Below are positions 9,954-19,447 of a stretch of 64,000 nt of DNA, piece after piece; within the stretch, counting starts at the first letter, position 1, and each line of letters opens with the position of its first letter. The notes below the pieces were generated by a model. It worked only from the letters and a program-made list of their open reading frames with translations, made no database searches and was not told where the DNA came from. Where the stretch lies: NCBI RefSeq assembly GCF_004798935.1, contig NZ_RAHT01000006.1:273246-337245 (forward strand), read 5' to 3'. The position numbers and the translations under genes are program-made. The DNA is from Ningiella ruwaisensis. GTDB taxonomy: Bacteria; Pseudomonadota; Gammaproteobacteria; Enterobacterales; Alteromonadaceae.

Positions 9954-9998
9954 AAGCGATGCAATACTCTTATTTAAAAATAACAGGCAATTTAAACG

Positions 9999-10736
9999 AT
10001 GATTATCCCTGCAATTGACTTAATTGACGGTAAGGTAGTGCGCTTGTATCAGGGCGACTATCAGCAAACGACCGAATATCAGTATGACCCGATTGACGTT
10101 GTAAAGCGTTATGCCAAAGCTGGCGCAGATGTGCTGCACATTGTTGATTTAACTGGTGCAAAGGATACACAAAATCGTCAACTTTCATTAATAAAATCAA
10201 TGGTCGCGACGAAATTGATGCGCTTTCAAAGCGGTGGCGGCATTCGTAGCAGGCAGGATGTGCTTGATCTCTTGGGAGCAGGCATAGAGCGGGTTGTGGT
10301 TGGTTCAAAAGCGGTGACCGATAAAGAGGAAGTGGCAAGGTGGTTTGAAGAATTTGGTGCTGAGCATATTGTACTTGCACTGGATATCAATATTGACGAG
10401 CGTGGCAACAAATTTGTTGCTACTCACGGATGGCAAAAAGATTCGGGGGTGAGTATCGAGTCGCTTATTCAGTTTTATCAAACCGTAGGTTTAAAGCATG
10501 TGTTGTGTACAGATATCAGCCGTGACGGTACGCTCAAAGGCGCTAACGAATCCTTATATGGTGCCTTAGTGAATGAATATCCGGATATTGACTGGCAAGC
10601 GTCTGGAGGTATTGGAAGTTTAGAGGATATCAACAACTTAAAGCCAACGCGTGTTCAGGGGGTGATATTGGGTCGCGCATTGTTAGAAGGTAGATTTACG
10701 CTTGAGGAGGCGATCGCGTGCTGGCAAGACGAATAA
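9999..10736 (+). CDS. hisA: ProFAR isomerase (phosphoribosylformimino-AICAR-P isomerase)
   Basis: A 245-residue TIM barrel catalysing the Amadori rearrangement of ProFAR to [26 protein letters not shown] carries the N-terminal catalytic Asp; [13 protein letters not shown] carries the C-terminal Asp; phosphate-binding loops read QSGGGIRS and QASGGIGS. Its 3' end overlaps hisF by 19 bases, and the GAGGAGG ribosome-binding site for hisF lies inside it. Confidence 0.97.
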   Translation: MIIPAIDLIDGKVVRLYQGDYQQTTEYQYDPIDVVKRYAKAGADVLHIVDLTGAKDTQNRQLSLIKSMVATKLMRFQSGGGIRSRQDVLDLLGAGIERVVVGSKAVTDKEEVARWFEEFGAEHIVLALDINIDERGNKFVATHGWQKDSGVSIESLIQFYQTVGLKHVLCTDISRDGTLKGANESLYGALVNEYPDIDWQASGGIGSLEDINNLKPTRVQGVILGRALLEGRFTLEEAIACWQDE

Positions 10737-11491
10737 TTCCCTGTTTAGATGTGCGTGACGGTCAGGTCGTTAAAGGCGTACAGTTTCGCAATCACGAAAT
10801 TATTGGCGATATTGTTCCACTGGCGCAAAAGTATGCGCAAGCGGGTGCGGATGAACTGGTGTTTTATGATATTACCGCATCCAGCGACAAGCGCGTTGTG
10901 GACAAAAGCTGGGTGAGTAAAATTGCGCAGGTCATCGATATTCCCTTTTGCGTAGCAGGCGGCATCAAAACCATTGACGATGCAGGCAATATTCTCGAAA
11001 TGGGCGCTGATAAAATTTCTATCAACTCCCCTGCACTTGCCAATCCTCAATTAATTACCGATTTATATAATACATTTGGCCAGCAATGTGTCGTTATAGG
11101 GGTTGATAGTTTCTATAACAAAGATACACAGCAGTATGAGGTGTATCAGTTTACCGGTGATGAAAGGCGCACTCAAAAAACCCAGTGGCAAACAGCGGAC
11201 TGGGTGAAAGAAGTGCAAATGCGCGGTGCAGGCGAAATTGTACTAAACTGTATGAATCAAGATGGCGTGCGTCAAGGCTACGATATTGAGCAACTCTCGC
11301 TTATTCGCAAAGCCGCTCAAGTACCGCTTATTGCGTCAGGTGGTGCGGGTGAAATGCAGCACTTTGCCGACGTTTTTAAGCTCGCCGATGTTGATGGTGC
11401 GCTGGCAGCCTCAGTATTTCACAAAGGCATTATTGAGATTCAGGCTCTAAAACGCTTTTTGCGAGATCACAGCGTTGCTATGCGAGCCTAA
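10718..11491 (+). CDS. hisF: Imidazole glycerol phosphate synthase, cyclase subunit
   Basis: A 257-residue TIM barrel that, with HisH, turns PRFAR and ammonia into imidazole glycerol phosphate and [25 protein letters not shown] holds catalytic Asp11; VIGVDSF holds the second Asp near residue 130; phosphate loops are VAGGIK and ASGGAGE. The start is GTG at 10718, decided by the strong GAGGAGG (10704-10710) 7 bases upstream and by exact alignment with HisF N-termini. Overlaps hisA by 19 bases. Confidence 0.97.
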   Translation: MLARRIIPCLDVRDGQVVKGVQFRNHEIIGDIVPLAQKYAQAGADELVFYDITASSDKRVVDKSWVSKIAQVIDIPFCVAGGIKTIDDAGNILEMGADKISINSPALANPQLITDLYNTFGQQCVVIGVDSFYNKDTQQYEVYQFTGDERRTQKTQWQTADWVKEVQMRGAGEIVLNCMNQDGVRQGYDIEQLSLIRKAAQVPLIASGGAGEMQHFADVFKLADVDGALAASVFHKGIIEIQALKRFLRDHSVAMRA

Positions 11492-11550
11492 GGCTTTAAA
11501 CGCGGTGGGCATATGAGGCAAACGAACATTTAACATAAAAGAATTAACCA

Positions 11551-12171
11551 ATGAAAATTACTAAGCAAAATATGGATACCCTGGCTTGGGAGAAGGGAGA
11601 CGGATTACTTCCATGTATCGTCCAAGATGCACGCTCTGGTGTGGTATTGATGCAAGGCTTTATGGATGAGGCAGCCTTGACAAAAACCTTGGACACCCGA
11701 TTCGTCACCTTTTTCAGCCGTTCAAAACAGCGATTATGGACAAAGGGAGAAAGCTCAGGCCATACCCTTGAGTTGGTCGATATTAGTGCCGACTGTGATG
11801 TTGACAGCATTCTGGCACTGGCCACTGCCAATGGGCCAACATGTCACAAAGGAACGACTTCCTGTTACAACGACGCGGCTTATAGCGACTTTAGCTTTAT
11901 TGCAGAACTGGAAAATGTACTTTCTGGGCGCAAAGGAGGTAACCCGGAAGAGAGCTACACCGCCTTTTTGTACGATAAAGGCATAAAACGTATTGCGCAA
12001 AAAGTGGGTGAAGAAGGCGTTGAGGCCGCACTTGCAGCGGCCGTAAAAGACAAAGAGGAGTTAAAGAACGAATCAGCCGATTTGCTATATCACTTAATTG
12101 TGCTTCTGCAAGCCAGCGATTTATCTTTAAAGGATGTTATCCACGTTTTAAAAGCGCGGCATAGTGAATAA
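11551..12171 (+). CDS. hisI: Bifunctional phosphoribosyl-AMP cyclohydrolase / phosphoribosyl-ATP pyrophosphatase
   Basis: A 206-residue HisIE fusion performing steps 2 and 3 of histidine synthesis. The N-terminal cyclohydrolase (about 1-112) shows WTKGESSGHTLEL, DCDVDSILALA and GPTCHKGTTSCY, which carry the zinc/magnesium ligands. The C-terminal MazG-like pyrophosphatase (about 115-206) shows KVGEEGVEAALAA and ESADLLYHLIVLL. It closes the operon, 59 bases after hisF. No convincing intrinsic terminator follows, only AT-rich sequence. Confidence 0.96.
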   Translation: MKITKQNMDTLAWEKGDGLLPCIVQDARSGVVLMQGFMDEAALTKTLDTRFVTFFSRSKQRLWTKGESSGHTLELVDISADCDVDSILALATANGPTCHKGTTSCYNDAAYSDFSFIAELENVLSGRKGGNPEESYTAFLYDKGIKRIAQKVGEEGVEAALAAAVKDKEELKNESADLLYHLIVLLQASDLSLKDVIHVLKARHSE

Positions 12172-12231
12172 TAAAATTTATTATTTTTCAGTCATTTATA
12201 ATATATTCTTAATTTTTTTAAAAAATGCCTA

Positions 12232-12256
12232 TTGAATATCTGTCAAGCGTTCCTAT
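12232..12256 (+). promoter_or_regulatory. Candidate sigma-32 (heat-shock) promoter for hsp20
   Basis: TTGAAT (12232-12237), 13 bases, TCCTAT (12251-12256). This resembles the sigma-32 consensus (TTGAA and CCCCAT) with the same 13-base spacing as the better heat-shock promoter in front of htpG in this window. The -10 half is imperfect. It would give a ~100-base 5' leader containing the nested stems TCGGCG/CGCCGA (12267-12272 with 12296-12301) and GTCG/CGAC. Confidence 0.38.
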
Positions 12257-12362
12257 TTATTAATTGTCGGCGCCGAAAGGGTCGACAAACGACATCGCCG
12301 AATAGTCGGGATGTGTAAATTAATTAGTTTTAAACATATTGCTTAATAGGAAGGATATGACT

Positions 12363-12824
12363 ATGCGTACTATCGATTTATCTCCACTATACCGTTCATT
12401 TATTGGTTCAGACCACTTGGCATCATTAATTGATGCTGCTACTCGTCATGAAAAACAAACGACTTATCCCCCGTACAACATTGAGTTGACAGGTGAAGAT
12501 AAGTATCGCATTACCATGGCGATAGCCGGTTTTTCAAAAGACGACGTCACTATTGAGGTGCAAGAAAACACCCTAAAAGTGACCGGCGCGAAAGCCAATG
12601 AGTCTGACGAAAAATCTTCTAACAATGAAGACGAAAGAAAATTTCTGCATAAGGGTATTTCTGAGCGAAATTTCGAACGAAAATTTCAGCTCGGCGATAA
12701 TGTAAAAGTGCTTGCGGCCGATTTAGAGCATGGCTTGTTGCATATTGATTTAGAGCGCAAAATTCCAGAAGCGCAAAAGCCACGCCGGATTGAAATAGGC
12801 AGTAAGCTAATCGAAAACAATTAA
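12363..12824 (+). CDS. Small heat-shock protein Hsp20 (IbpA-like)
   Basis: A 153-residue alpha-crystallin-family chaperone that holds unfolding proteins for DnaK/ClpB. The start MRTIDLSPLYRSFIG matches IbpA N-termini. The alpha-crystallin domain spans about 30-130, with the typical GLLHIDLERKIPE motif and an IEI-type tail. ATG at 12363 is preferred over the ATG at 12357 because AGGAAGGA (12348-12355) is 7 bases from the former and only 1 from the latter. Single gene, ended by a strong terminator. Confidence 0.92.
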   Translation: MRTIDLSPLYRSFIGSDHLASLIDAATRHEKQTTYPPYNIELTGEDKYRITMAIAGFSKDDVTIEVQENTLKVTGAKANESDEKSSNNEDERKFLHKGISERNFERKFQLGDNVKVLAADLEHGLLHIDLERKIPEAQKPRRIEIGSKLIENN

Positions 12825-12857
12825 TTTTCGATAATTTCTAAACGTCTCCCTTATGTC

Positions 12858-12879
12858 AAGGCGCTCAATTGAGCGCCTT
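12858..12879 (+). terminator. Intrinsic terminator of hsp20
   Basis: A perfect inverted repeat, stem GGCGCTC/GAGCGCC with AATT loop and flanking AA/TT, followed by TTTTCG. It begins 33 bases after the hsp20 stop codon. Confidence 0.85.
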
Positions 12880-13099
12880 TTCGATGTTTCCCGCTCCTGT
12901 AAAAGCGTTTTCAGCGCTTTTTAGCGCTCTCGCTCATCCCGAATTGAGATTAACTACAACCTTATGAATACGATTGCAGTGGTCTGATGACTGTTTATTT
13001 ATTGTTCAAATATAGGTAACATGCGCGCTCTTTTTTCAACCAGCTTAAACGTTTAAGTTAAGGCAATTCCATGTTTAAACCTTTAATAAGAGAGCGTGC

Positions 13100-13924
13100 A
13101 TGAAGTCATTTTTGTTTGTTGTGAACGGTATTATCGTCTTTCAGATATTCAGTGGTAATAGCGTGCAGGCACGCACCAACGCGCATGTCACTGCAAATCA
13201 TTCGCTTTCTATGTTTATATGGTCAAATGAATTAGCACCTATCATCTCCACAAATGAGCCTTATTCCAAAGTTTCTGAAATTGAAAACTATCAGGGAATT
13301 GTTGTAGACGTGCTTAAGGATTTCATGAGAAACGAATCTCTCTCCCTCGAAATTCACTTAAGCAGTCGAAACAGAGGAGAACGCGATCTATACAACAATG
13401 CATTTGATTTCAGCATCCTGGCACCTGATTGGGTGCGCTCACCTGAAAACCTTATATTCTCTCAGCCTATATATACCCATCGCGAATATTTATATGCGCT
13501 AAAGCCATTTGAATCTGACAAACTTGAAGAAAGTATCAAAAACAAACGAATTTGCACTCGCTTTGGCTATAAATTCTATAGCGTTCAGCACTTTTTTGAT
13601 CAACAAATTGCTAAACGCATAGATAGCCGAGAAGAAGCCGGAGCATTTGACATGCTTTTGCGTGATCGCTGTGATTTTGTGCTGACTAACGAATTTGTTG
13701 CAGACGCAATTATTGAAAAAAATCAGCTTTCACAAATTGTATATCGCTCTGATTTTGCCGTTGATGAAGTGGATTTTACCTTTGCATTTCATCCTAGCAA
13801 GCAAGCATATCGTGATACGCTTGACACGCACATACGGCGTTTGCACGACAGTGGAGAGCTTTCTGCATTTATTGTTAAGCACCGGAACCGTATTGCCACT
13901 GATGGACTGGTGCTAAGTGACTAG
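13100..13924 (+). CDS. Periplasmic solute-binding-like protein (family 3)
   Basis: A 274-residue protein with a signal peptide (about 1-24, ending near VQA-RT). The rest resembles the two-lobed bacterial solute-binding family 3 fold: an N-terminal lobe with YQGIVVDVLKDFM, a central FSQPIYTHREYLYAL strand, and a second lobe with CDFVLTNEFVADAII. There is no permease or ATPase next to it, so it may be one of the orphan periplasmic sensors common in Alteromonadales rather than an amino-acid transporter component. Ligand unknown. Confidence 0.75.
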   Translation: MKSFLFVVNGIIVFQIFSGNSVQARTNAHVTANHSLSMFIWSNELAPIISTNEPYSKVSEIENYQGIVVDVLKDFMRNESLSLEIHLSSRNRGERDLYNNAFDFSILAPDWVRSPENLIFSQPIYTHREYLYALKPFESDKLEESIKNKRICTRFGYKFYSVQHFFDQQIAKRIDSREEAGAFDMLLRDRCDFVLTNEFVADAIIEKNQLSQIVYRSDFAVDEVDFTFAFHPSKQAYRDTLDTHIRRLHDSGELSAFIVKHRNRIATDGLVLSD

Positions 13925-13933
13925 TAGCACGCT

Positions 13934-14806
13934 TTAAGCGGCATAAGTGCTAAGTGGGATCTTCAGGTAGTGCTTTCCATTGCTTTCCGCCGTCGGCAGC
14001 TTGCCTGCTCTTATATTTACTTGAAGGGCTGGCATTAACAACATTGGGGTCGCCAGAGTCGCATCCTGGCTTTGTCGCAAGCGAACAAATTCATCTTCAC
14101 GAATGCCGATGTGTGCATCAATATTGTTGCGCTTTTCTTCTAGCACACTTGTTTCCCAGGCAAAATAGTTCCGTTTTGGAGACTGGTAGTCGTGCCCAAC
14201 GAAAATACGCGTTTTATCTGGCAAAGACAGAATTCGCTGAATGGATTGATACATGGCTCTTGCACTTCCATTAGGAAAGTCTGCTCTGGCAGTACCAATA
14301 TCTGGTAACAAAATCGCATCTCCGACAAAAACAGCATCTTCAACCCGGTAGCTAACGCAGGCTGGCGTATGACCCGGCGTGTGTATCACTTCAATTTGTA
14401 AATGGCCTAAATTAAGTATCTCCCCGTCTTCACATAAATAATCAAACTGACTGCCATCACATGCCAAGTCGCCGTTCAAATTGAAAATTTCGCTGAAAGT
14501 CGTTTGTACTTTTGTTATATGCTCACCAATGCCAATCAGACCGCCGCGTTTTGCCTTCAAATAATGTGCACCAGATAAATGATCTGCATGTGCATGGGTC
14601 TCAAAAATCCACTCCAAATTCAGGTTATTGTCATCCAAAAAATGCACAATAGTATCTACGAAATGACATTCTACTTTGCCCTCCCCCAGCTCATAGTCCA
14701 AGACGGGGTCGATTACTGCGGCTTGTTTGCTCGCGATATCAGCTACAACATAGCTTATGGTGTTGGTCGGCTCATGAATAAATGGATGGATGCAGAGCTT
14801 GCTCAT
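13934..14806 (-). CDS. Persulfide-dioxygenase-type MBL-fold metallohydrolase (Blh-like)
   Basis: A 290-residue metallo-beta-lactamase-fold protein. The ligand set is complete: H71-A-H73-A-D75-H76, H142 in HTPGHT, D163 in VGDAI and H205 in GHDY. The pattern belongs to the ETHE1/Blh branch, which oxidises glutathione persulfide to sulfite with a mononuclear iron. ATG 14806 has AGGAAAA 7 bases upstream; the frame also opens with GTG 14824, which overlaps the cydC stop. It is the last gene of the cyd operon. The sulfur role is supported by the SQR and FisR-like genes 7-9 kb away. A glyoxalase-II-like hydrolase is the alternative. Confidence 0.83.
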   Translation of the reverse strand: MSKLCIHPFIHEPTNTISYVVADIASKQAAVIDPVLDYELGEGKVECHFVDTIVHFLDDNNLNLEWIFETHAHADHLSGAHYLKAKRGGLIGIGEHITKVQTTFSEIFNLNGDLACDGSQFDYLCEDGEILNLGHLQIEVIHTPGHTPACVSYRVEDAVFVGDAILLPDIGTARADFPNGSARAMYQSIQRILSLPDKTRIFVGHDYQSPKRNYFAWETSVLEEKRNNIDAHIGIREDEFVRLRQSQDATLATPMLLMPALQVNIRAGKLPTAESNGKHYLKIPLSTYAA

Positions 14807-14823
14807 GGATTTTTCCTGGTTCA

Positions 14824-16452
14824 CTATTTTGATGAATACTGCTCACTATTTTTAGATAAATGATGCGATGCTTCTTCTAAATCTATCCGTCGGGCCTGAA
14901 TTAAGTTTTCAGGCACAATGTGGGTCGCAACAATGACACCCTTGTTTTCAGATAATGTTAAAATCAAGGTCGATGCAATTTGTATATTTTCTTCATCAAG
15001 CGCTTCAAAGGGTTCATCAATAAGAATAAAATCTGCGTTGCTCAGCAAAGCCCTCGCGAGCCCCAGACGTTTTCTCTCTCCCCCCGATAAGCGCCTGCCT
15101 CGTGTACCTAGCCATTCGTCCAAATTCGCAATGTACGAAAGTCCAACTTGCTCAAGCGCTTCAAACAAGCTTTTGTCGCTGGCTTGTGAATTGGCAATCT
15201 TCAAGTTTTCTCGGACTGTGTCTGAGAGCACAATAGGGTTTTGCTCAATGTAGAGTATCGAACACAGGTGACTTTTATCTTGCGGATTTACTACTGACGA
15301 TGACTGAGCTTCAAGCTGCCCCTTCATTTTAAAAATCCGTTGTCCGTCAAAGTTTAATAAGCCAGCAATTGATTGAAGACAACGACTTTTGCCACTCCCT
15401 GAACTCCCAAGAAACAAGTGAAGCGTCTTTGTCTGAAAAAAAGCATTTATACGCAAACTCGAGAGTTTATCTGGTTGAAAGCCTTGCAGCGTAATAGACT
15501 CAATACCTTGTGTGTTTGAGCCAGCTTTTCTTATAGCATCTTTTCTTACTGAATATGTATCGTTGAGACTTTTCTTTATTGTATGTTTGGCATCGAGGTA
15601 TTTGATCAATTCTGTTTGAGTCGCAAGTGTCGGAGTCAACCAATCGTTGACCGCCAACAGCGACATTGGCACTACAATAAATAGGGCGTTTCCAGCAGAT
15701 ATGGATGATGTGACAACAAGTAAATACATCAGTGCAAGCATTGCAGCGGTAAATGTTAAAAGACTAGCTGCACGAATAAGACTTTGCTGATGGGCAATCC
15801 CCTGCCTTAACTCTTGAAGACTTGGCTCCCTAAAGAGCGCATTATTTTGCAGGTGCCATAAAGAAGCACACTCAATGTGTTTGGTAAGCGCGTACTGATA
15901 GCGACGCTTTGCTTGTGCAATACGCAGACTTTTTTTAAGCATATAGACCAATAACCCCAGGTAGATAAAAATAAACACAAGGGTAAATGCAAACAGTGTG
16001 GTGGCAGTTTCAGGAATAAGAAAAAGGCATGAAATGTTCAGTAAAGTAAGCGCAAGCAGCAAGCCTGCATTTTGCGCCACAAACGCCATCCAAATGCTAG
16101 CCACCTCCTCGGTTTTATACTGCATGGCATCCAATGCATTTTCTCGCGAAGTTTCAACTTTGTTCTCTAGTGCATTAAATATAAATAGACGCAAAAGCGC
16201 CAGGCGCTGTAGTAAATAATGGTGCCCAGCTAACATGCTGAAATAACCCGAGCTTATTCGTAAGAGCGCAAGCGCGCGAATAGTAACTGCGGGTAGCATA
16301 TAATTGAATCCAGGGGCAGCAATACTTGATGCTGCAATAAACCAGGAGGCAAAAAGCAAAATTAATAGTCCCGAAATCAAGTGTGTGAATGCGAGCAACA
16401 AGCTGAGTAACAAGCTGGTTTTACGTGCACCGTGATAAGCATTTACGGACAT
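14824..16452 (-). CDS. cydC: Heterodimeric thiol ABC exporter, CydC subunit
   Basis: A 542-residue half-transporter with membrane helices in about residues 1-300 and a C-terminal ATPase. Walker A is GSSGSGKSRC, the signature LSGGERKRLGLARAL, and Walker B ADFILIDEP. CydDC exports cysteine and glutathione to the periplasm and is needed for cytochrome bd assembly. It overlaps cydD by 10 bases, and its TAG stop overlaps the GTG of the metallohydrolase frame. Order cydA-B-X-D-C places oxidase and assembly factor in one transcript. Confidence 0.92.
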   Translation of the reverse strand: MSVNAYHGARKTSLLLSLLLAFTHLISGLLILLFASWFIAASSIAAPGFNYMLPAVTIRALALLRISSGYFSMLAGHHYLLQRLALLRLFIFNALENKVETSRENALDAMQYKTEEVASIWMAFVAQNAGLLLALTLLNISCLFLIPETATTLFAFTLVFIFIYLGLLVYMLKKSLRIAQAKRRYQYALTKHIECASLWHLQNNALFREPSLQELRQGIAHQQSLIRAASLLTFTAAMLALMYLLVVTSSISAGNALFIVVPMSLLAVNDWLTPTLATQTELIKYLDAKHTIKKSLNDTYSVRKDAIRKAGSNTQGIESITLQGFQPDKLSSLRINAFFQTKTLHLFLGSSGSGKSRCLQSIAGLLNFDGQRIFKMKGQLEAQSSSVVNPQDKSHLCSILYIEQNPIVLSDTVRENLKIANSQASDKSLFEALEQVGLSYIANLDEWLGTRGRRLSGGERKRLGLARALLSNADFILIDEPFEALDEENIQIASTLILTLSENKGVIVATHIVPENLIQARRIDLEEASHHLSKNSEQYSSK

Positions 16453-18176
16453 TGTGAAACCTCAATCTTTCCTGCCTGAATATGCCAGTGCTGTGTAAAC
16501 CATGCGTGTGGCAGCGACTTATGAGAGGCCCATATCACCGTTTTATGATGAAGTTTTTCGCGAATTAGCTGCGTTAGGCGTTCATGTTGCTCTTGAGTTA
16601 GGTGCGCCGTAGGCTCGTCTAGTAAAACCACGTCTTTTTGCAACAAAAGAACGCGGGCAAGCGCAAAGCGCTGCGCTTCCCCCCCTGAAAGTGGCGGACA
16701 GTCGCCCATCGGAGTATCAAGTCCATCGCGTAATTTTGCATACCAAAAGTCGAGCTCTACTTCATCAAGCGCTTGTAGCAATTGAGATGAAGAAATATCT
16801 TTGCGCCCTAAACTCAGGTTTTGTTTAACGCTTGCATCTAAAAAAGCCGTATTCTGAGTGAATAAAGCAATATTGCCTTGTAACGCGTGTGACCCTTCTT
16901 TAAACCCTATCAAAGTTTCCAGAAGAGCCGTTTTCCCTGCGCCAGATTTTCCCTCCAACAATACCCAATCGCCTGAATGTAAGGTTAATTTGCTCGCATG
17001 GAGTCGCGGTTTATCACATTGAAAATTAAGCCATGCAAAACCTGTAAATGGGACACTGTCGGTATCATTGAATTGATTGGCATGTTGACCTAATGATCGG
17101 GCACGTTGCCCTGAAACTTTTGCACTGGTAGAGCGTGTATCAAGTACGGCTGTCAAGTGAGCAGAAGCCGCTTCTGCCTTGGCTTTTTGATGATAATATT
17201 TTCCCAGCAACCTGAGTTCAGAAAAGAGCAAGGGCGACACGAGGAGCATGAATAAACCAGTGTGCAGATTAATGTCGGGGCCAACATTTATTTCACCGAG
17301 CATAGAAAATCCGATGAAAACCGCCACCAATGCAATTGAAATCGTGCTAAAAAAATCAAGGACAGTGGAGGATAAAAACGCAATTGAAACCACTTTCATG
17401 GTGTTACGATTTACAATAATACTTGCTTTGTCCAGTCTCTGAGATTGTTGGGAGTGTTGCCCCGTCACGGTAATTAAAGGCAAGGCTTTCAAGCGATCGG
17501 AGAACATATCAGAAAGGCGCTCAAGGGCAATAAAATGCTTGCGATGCAAGGCTGCCGCGCCCTTTCCAACAAGTATCATAAATAAGGGTAAAATGGGCAG
17601 TGTTAACAAAAGCGTTAGCGCCACCACATAATTAATAGGAAAAATAACAAGCAGCGCCAAAGCAGGAGCAATCGCAGATAAGCGCTGTTGAATCGAATAT
17701 TGCGCAAGATAATTTGCGATATCACTTATATTTTCAAGAAGCAGTTGACGCCAAAAGGCTGAGCTATATTGGCGGACGAGGGCAAGTTGGTGGCGATAAA
17801 GTTGGCTATGAATTGCGGCCTCAAGCTTTGCTTCTATCCTATTTTTAAGCCGCTGGGCAAAAAGATCTGCAGCAAAAACACTTAATCCCCAAATACATGC
17901 AGAAAGTGCCAGCAACAGTAAATATTTGGAAGACACAACTTGATGTCCCTCGACTATCATTTTTTGCGCTGTGTTGTCGTATGAAGTTACTTGGTGCATG
18001 GACAAAGCGAAAAACCAAAATGTACTTATTTGGGCAGCAAACTGCGCAACTCTCAACGCAAGCACGCCAAGTTGATAAGCTTTAATTTCGGCAGACTTTA
18101 TGTCATTACAAAAGCGCTTAAACCGAATTTGTTCAGTCTCATTAACCTGGATTGCCTGCGTTGATGCATTTACCAT
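16443..18176 (-). CDS. cydD: Heterodimeric thiol ABC exporter, CydD subunit
   Basis: A 577-residue half-transporter pairing with CydC. Six membrane helices are spread over about residues 35-330. The ATPase domain has Walker A EGKSGAGKTALLE, signature LSGGEAQRFALARVL and Walker B DVVLLDEPTAHL. Its ATG overlaps the stop of cydX by one base (TAATG), indicating coupled translation. Confidence 0.92.
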   Translation of the reverse strand: MVNASTQAIQVNETEQIRFKRFCNDIKSAEIKAYQLGVLALRVAQFAAQISTFWFFALSMHQVTSYDNTAQKMIVEGHQVVSSKYLLLLALSACIWGLSVFAADLFAQRLKNRIEAKLEAAIHSQLYRHQLALVRQYSSAFWRQLLLENISDIANYLAQYSIQQRLSAIAPALALLVIFPINYVVALTLLLTLPILPLFMILVGKGAAALHRKHFIALERLSDMFSDRLKALPLITVTGQHSQQSQRLDKASIIVNRNTMKVVSIAFLSSTVLDFFSTISIALVAVFIGFSMLGEINVGPDINLHTGLFMLLVSPLLFSELRLLGKYYHQKAKAEAASAHLTAVLDTRSTSAKVSGQRARSLGQHANQFNDTDSVPFTGFAWLNFQCDKPRLHASKLTLHSGDWVLLEGKSGAGKTALLETLIGFKEGSHALQGNIALFTQNTAFLDASVKQNLSLGRKDISSSQLLQALDEVELDFWYAKLRDGLDTPMGDCPPLSGGEAQRFALARVLLLQKDVVLLDEPTAHLTQEQHERLTQLIREKLHHKTVIWASHKSLPHAWFTQHWHIQAGKIEVSQCP

Positions 18177-18286
18177 TATTTGTCTTCCGTACGATCCATA
18201 TCTTCTGTGGATTCAAGCCACATCGCATTGATGATGCCAAAGGCACAAGCAAGCAATACCCCTAATATCCAGGTGAAATACCACAT
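18176..18286 (-). CDS. cydX: Cytochrome bd accessory subunit CydX (36 aa)
   Basis: A 36-codon gene. It starts MWYFTWILGVLLACAFGII, a single membrane helix, followed by NAMWLE and an acidic tail ending in DRTEDK. This is the CydX/YbgT pattern: a small subunit that stabilises haem sites of the CydAB oxidase. GGAGGAAT lies 5 bases before the ATG. It sits 15 bases after cydB and overlaps cydD by one base. Confidence 0.92.
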   Translation of the reverse strand: MWYFTWILGVLLACAFGIINAMWLESTEDMDRTEDK

Positions 18287-18301
18287 AATCTATTCCTCCA
18301 A

Positions 18302-19447
18302 TTAATAAATAGCGTGTGATTTATTGAGATCTGATGCCTTAATGCGACCACGCATGACGTAAAAGCCATACGCGGTATAGGCAAGTACAATAGGGACAAA
18401 TATGCAGGCAACGATAAACATGGTTTTTAATGTTAACAACGATGAAGTCGCGTCCCATATCGTCAAGCTTGCGTTTGGCATGGTGCTGCTAGGCATTAAA
18501 AACGGAAACATCGAAAAACCGGCGGTCAGGATAATACCTGTTATGCTTAACGCGCTTGAAACAAAGGCATAACCACTGCGGCCTGCGTAGGAGAATATTG
18601 CACAGCCCAAAGCAGCTGAAATGCCTAAAGCAGGCGCGATAATCATCAACGGATAATTGCTGTAGTTATTCAGCCATGCGCCGCTCACTAACTCGACCGT
18701 TTTGTTTAAAGGATTGCTAGTTGCAGATGTAAAGTTCGGGTCAAGCGTTGAACTGATTACAAAACCGTCAACACCAAATGCCAAATAAAGCCCCGCCAGG
18801 CTAAATAGAGCGGCCGTGGCTAATGAAAGAAGAAAAGAAACCGCTCTTGCACGCTGGTACAAGTTGTCTTCTGTTTTAAGCTGCAAATAGCTAGCGCCAT
18901 GATTAAGCAACATTGCAACAGATACCAAGCCCGCCAATATAGCAAAGGGACTAAGTAAACCGAAGAAGCTTCCTGTGTAAGTCGCCTTTAAGGTATCGTC
19001 CAGTTCAAAGGGCACACCTAGAAGCAAGTTACCAAACGCTACACCAAAGATGAGAGCTGGAATAATTCCTCCGGCGAAAAGCAACCAGTCCCACATCAAG
19101 CGCCACTGTTTATGCGGTAATTTTGCACGGTAGTCAAAGCCAAGCGGACGCATCCATAAAGCAATAAGCGTGATTGACAGCGCCAAATAAAACCCCGAAA
19201 ACGCAGTAGCATAAATCATTGGCCATGCTGCAAAAATAGCGCCACCGGCGGTAATAAACCAAACCTGATTACCATCCCAATGCGGGCCAATGGTAATGAT
19301 CATAATGCGTCTGTCTTCATCGCTTTTACCCACCAAGGTAAGAAGCGCTCCTACGCCTAAATCAAAACCATCCGTAACCGCAAATCCGATTAGCAAAACA
19401 CCCACTAATCCCCACCAAATTATTCGTAGCATTTCATAATCAATCAT
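18302..19447 (-). CDS. cydB: Cytochrome bd ubiquinol oxidase subunit II
   Basis: A 381-residue integral membrane protein, eight or nine helices, partner of CydA. The N-terminus MLRIIWWGLVGVLLIGFAVT and the blocks GVGALLTLVGKSDEDRR and TIGPHWDGNQVWFITAGG are diagnostic. The start overlaps the cydA stop by 4 bases (ATGA). With CydA and CydX it forms the quinol:O2 oxidoreductase of the inner membrane. Confidence 0.96.
   Translation of the reverse strand: MIDYEMLRIIWWGLVGVLLIGFAVTDGFDLGVGALLTLVGKSDEDRRIMIITIGPHWDGNQVWFITAGGAIFAAWPMIYATAFSGFYLALSITLIALWMRPLGFDYRAKLPHKQWRLMWDWLLFAGGIIPALIFGVAFGNLLLGVPFELDDTLKATYTGSFFGLLSPFAILAGLVSVAMLLNHGASYLQLKTEDNLYQRARAVSFLLSLATAALFSLAGLYLAFGVDGFVISSTLDPNFTSATSNPLNKTVELVSGAWLNNYSNYPLMIIAPALGISAALGCAIFSYAGRSGYAFVSSALSITGIILTAGFSMFPFLMPSSTMPNASLTIWDATSSLLTLKTMFIVACIFVPIVLAYTAYGFYVMRGRIKASDLNKSHAIY

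Noticed and set aside
12250..12352. TTCCTATT (12250-12257) is an exact complement of AATAGGAA (12345-12352), which includes the hsp20 Shine-Dalgarno, suggesting an RNA thermometer.
   Set aside because: The upstream arm overlaps the likely -10 of the sigma-32 promoter candidate (12251-12256), so it may not be transcribed; an 8-bp AT-rich match at 90 bases distance can arise by chance. It would stand if the transcription start maps upstream of 12250.
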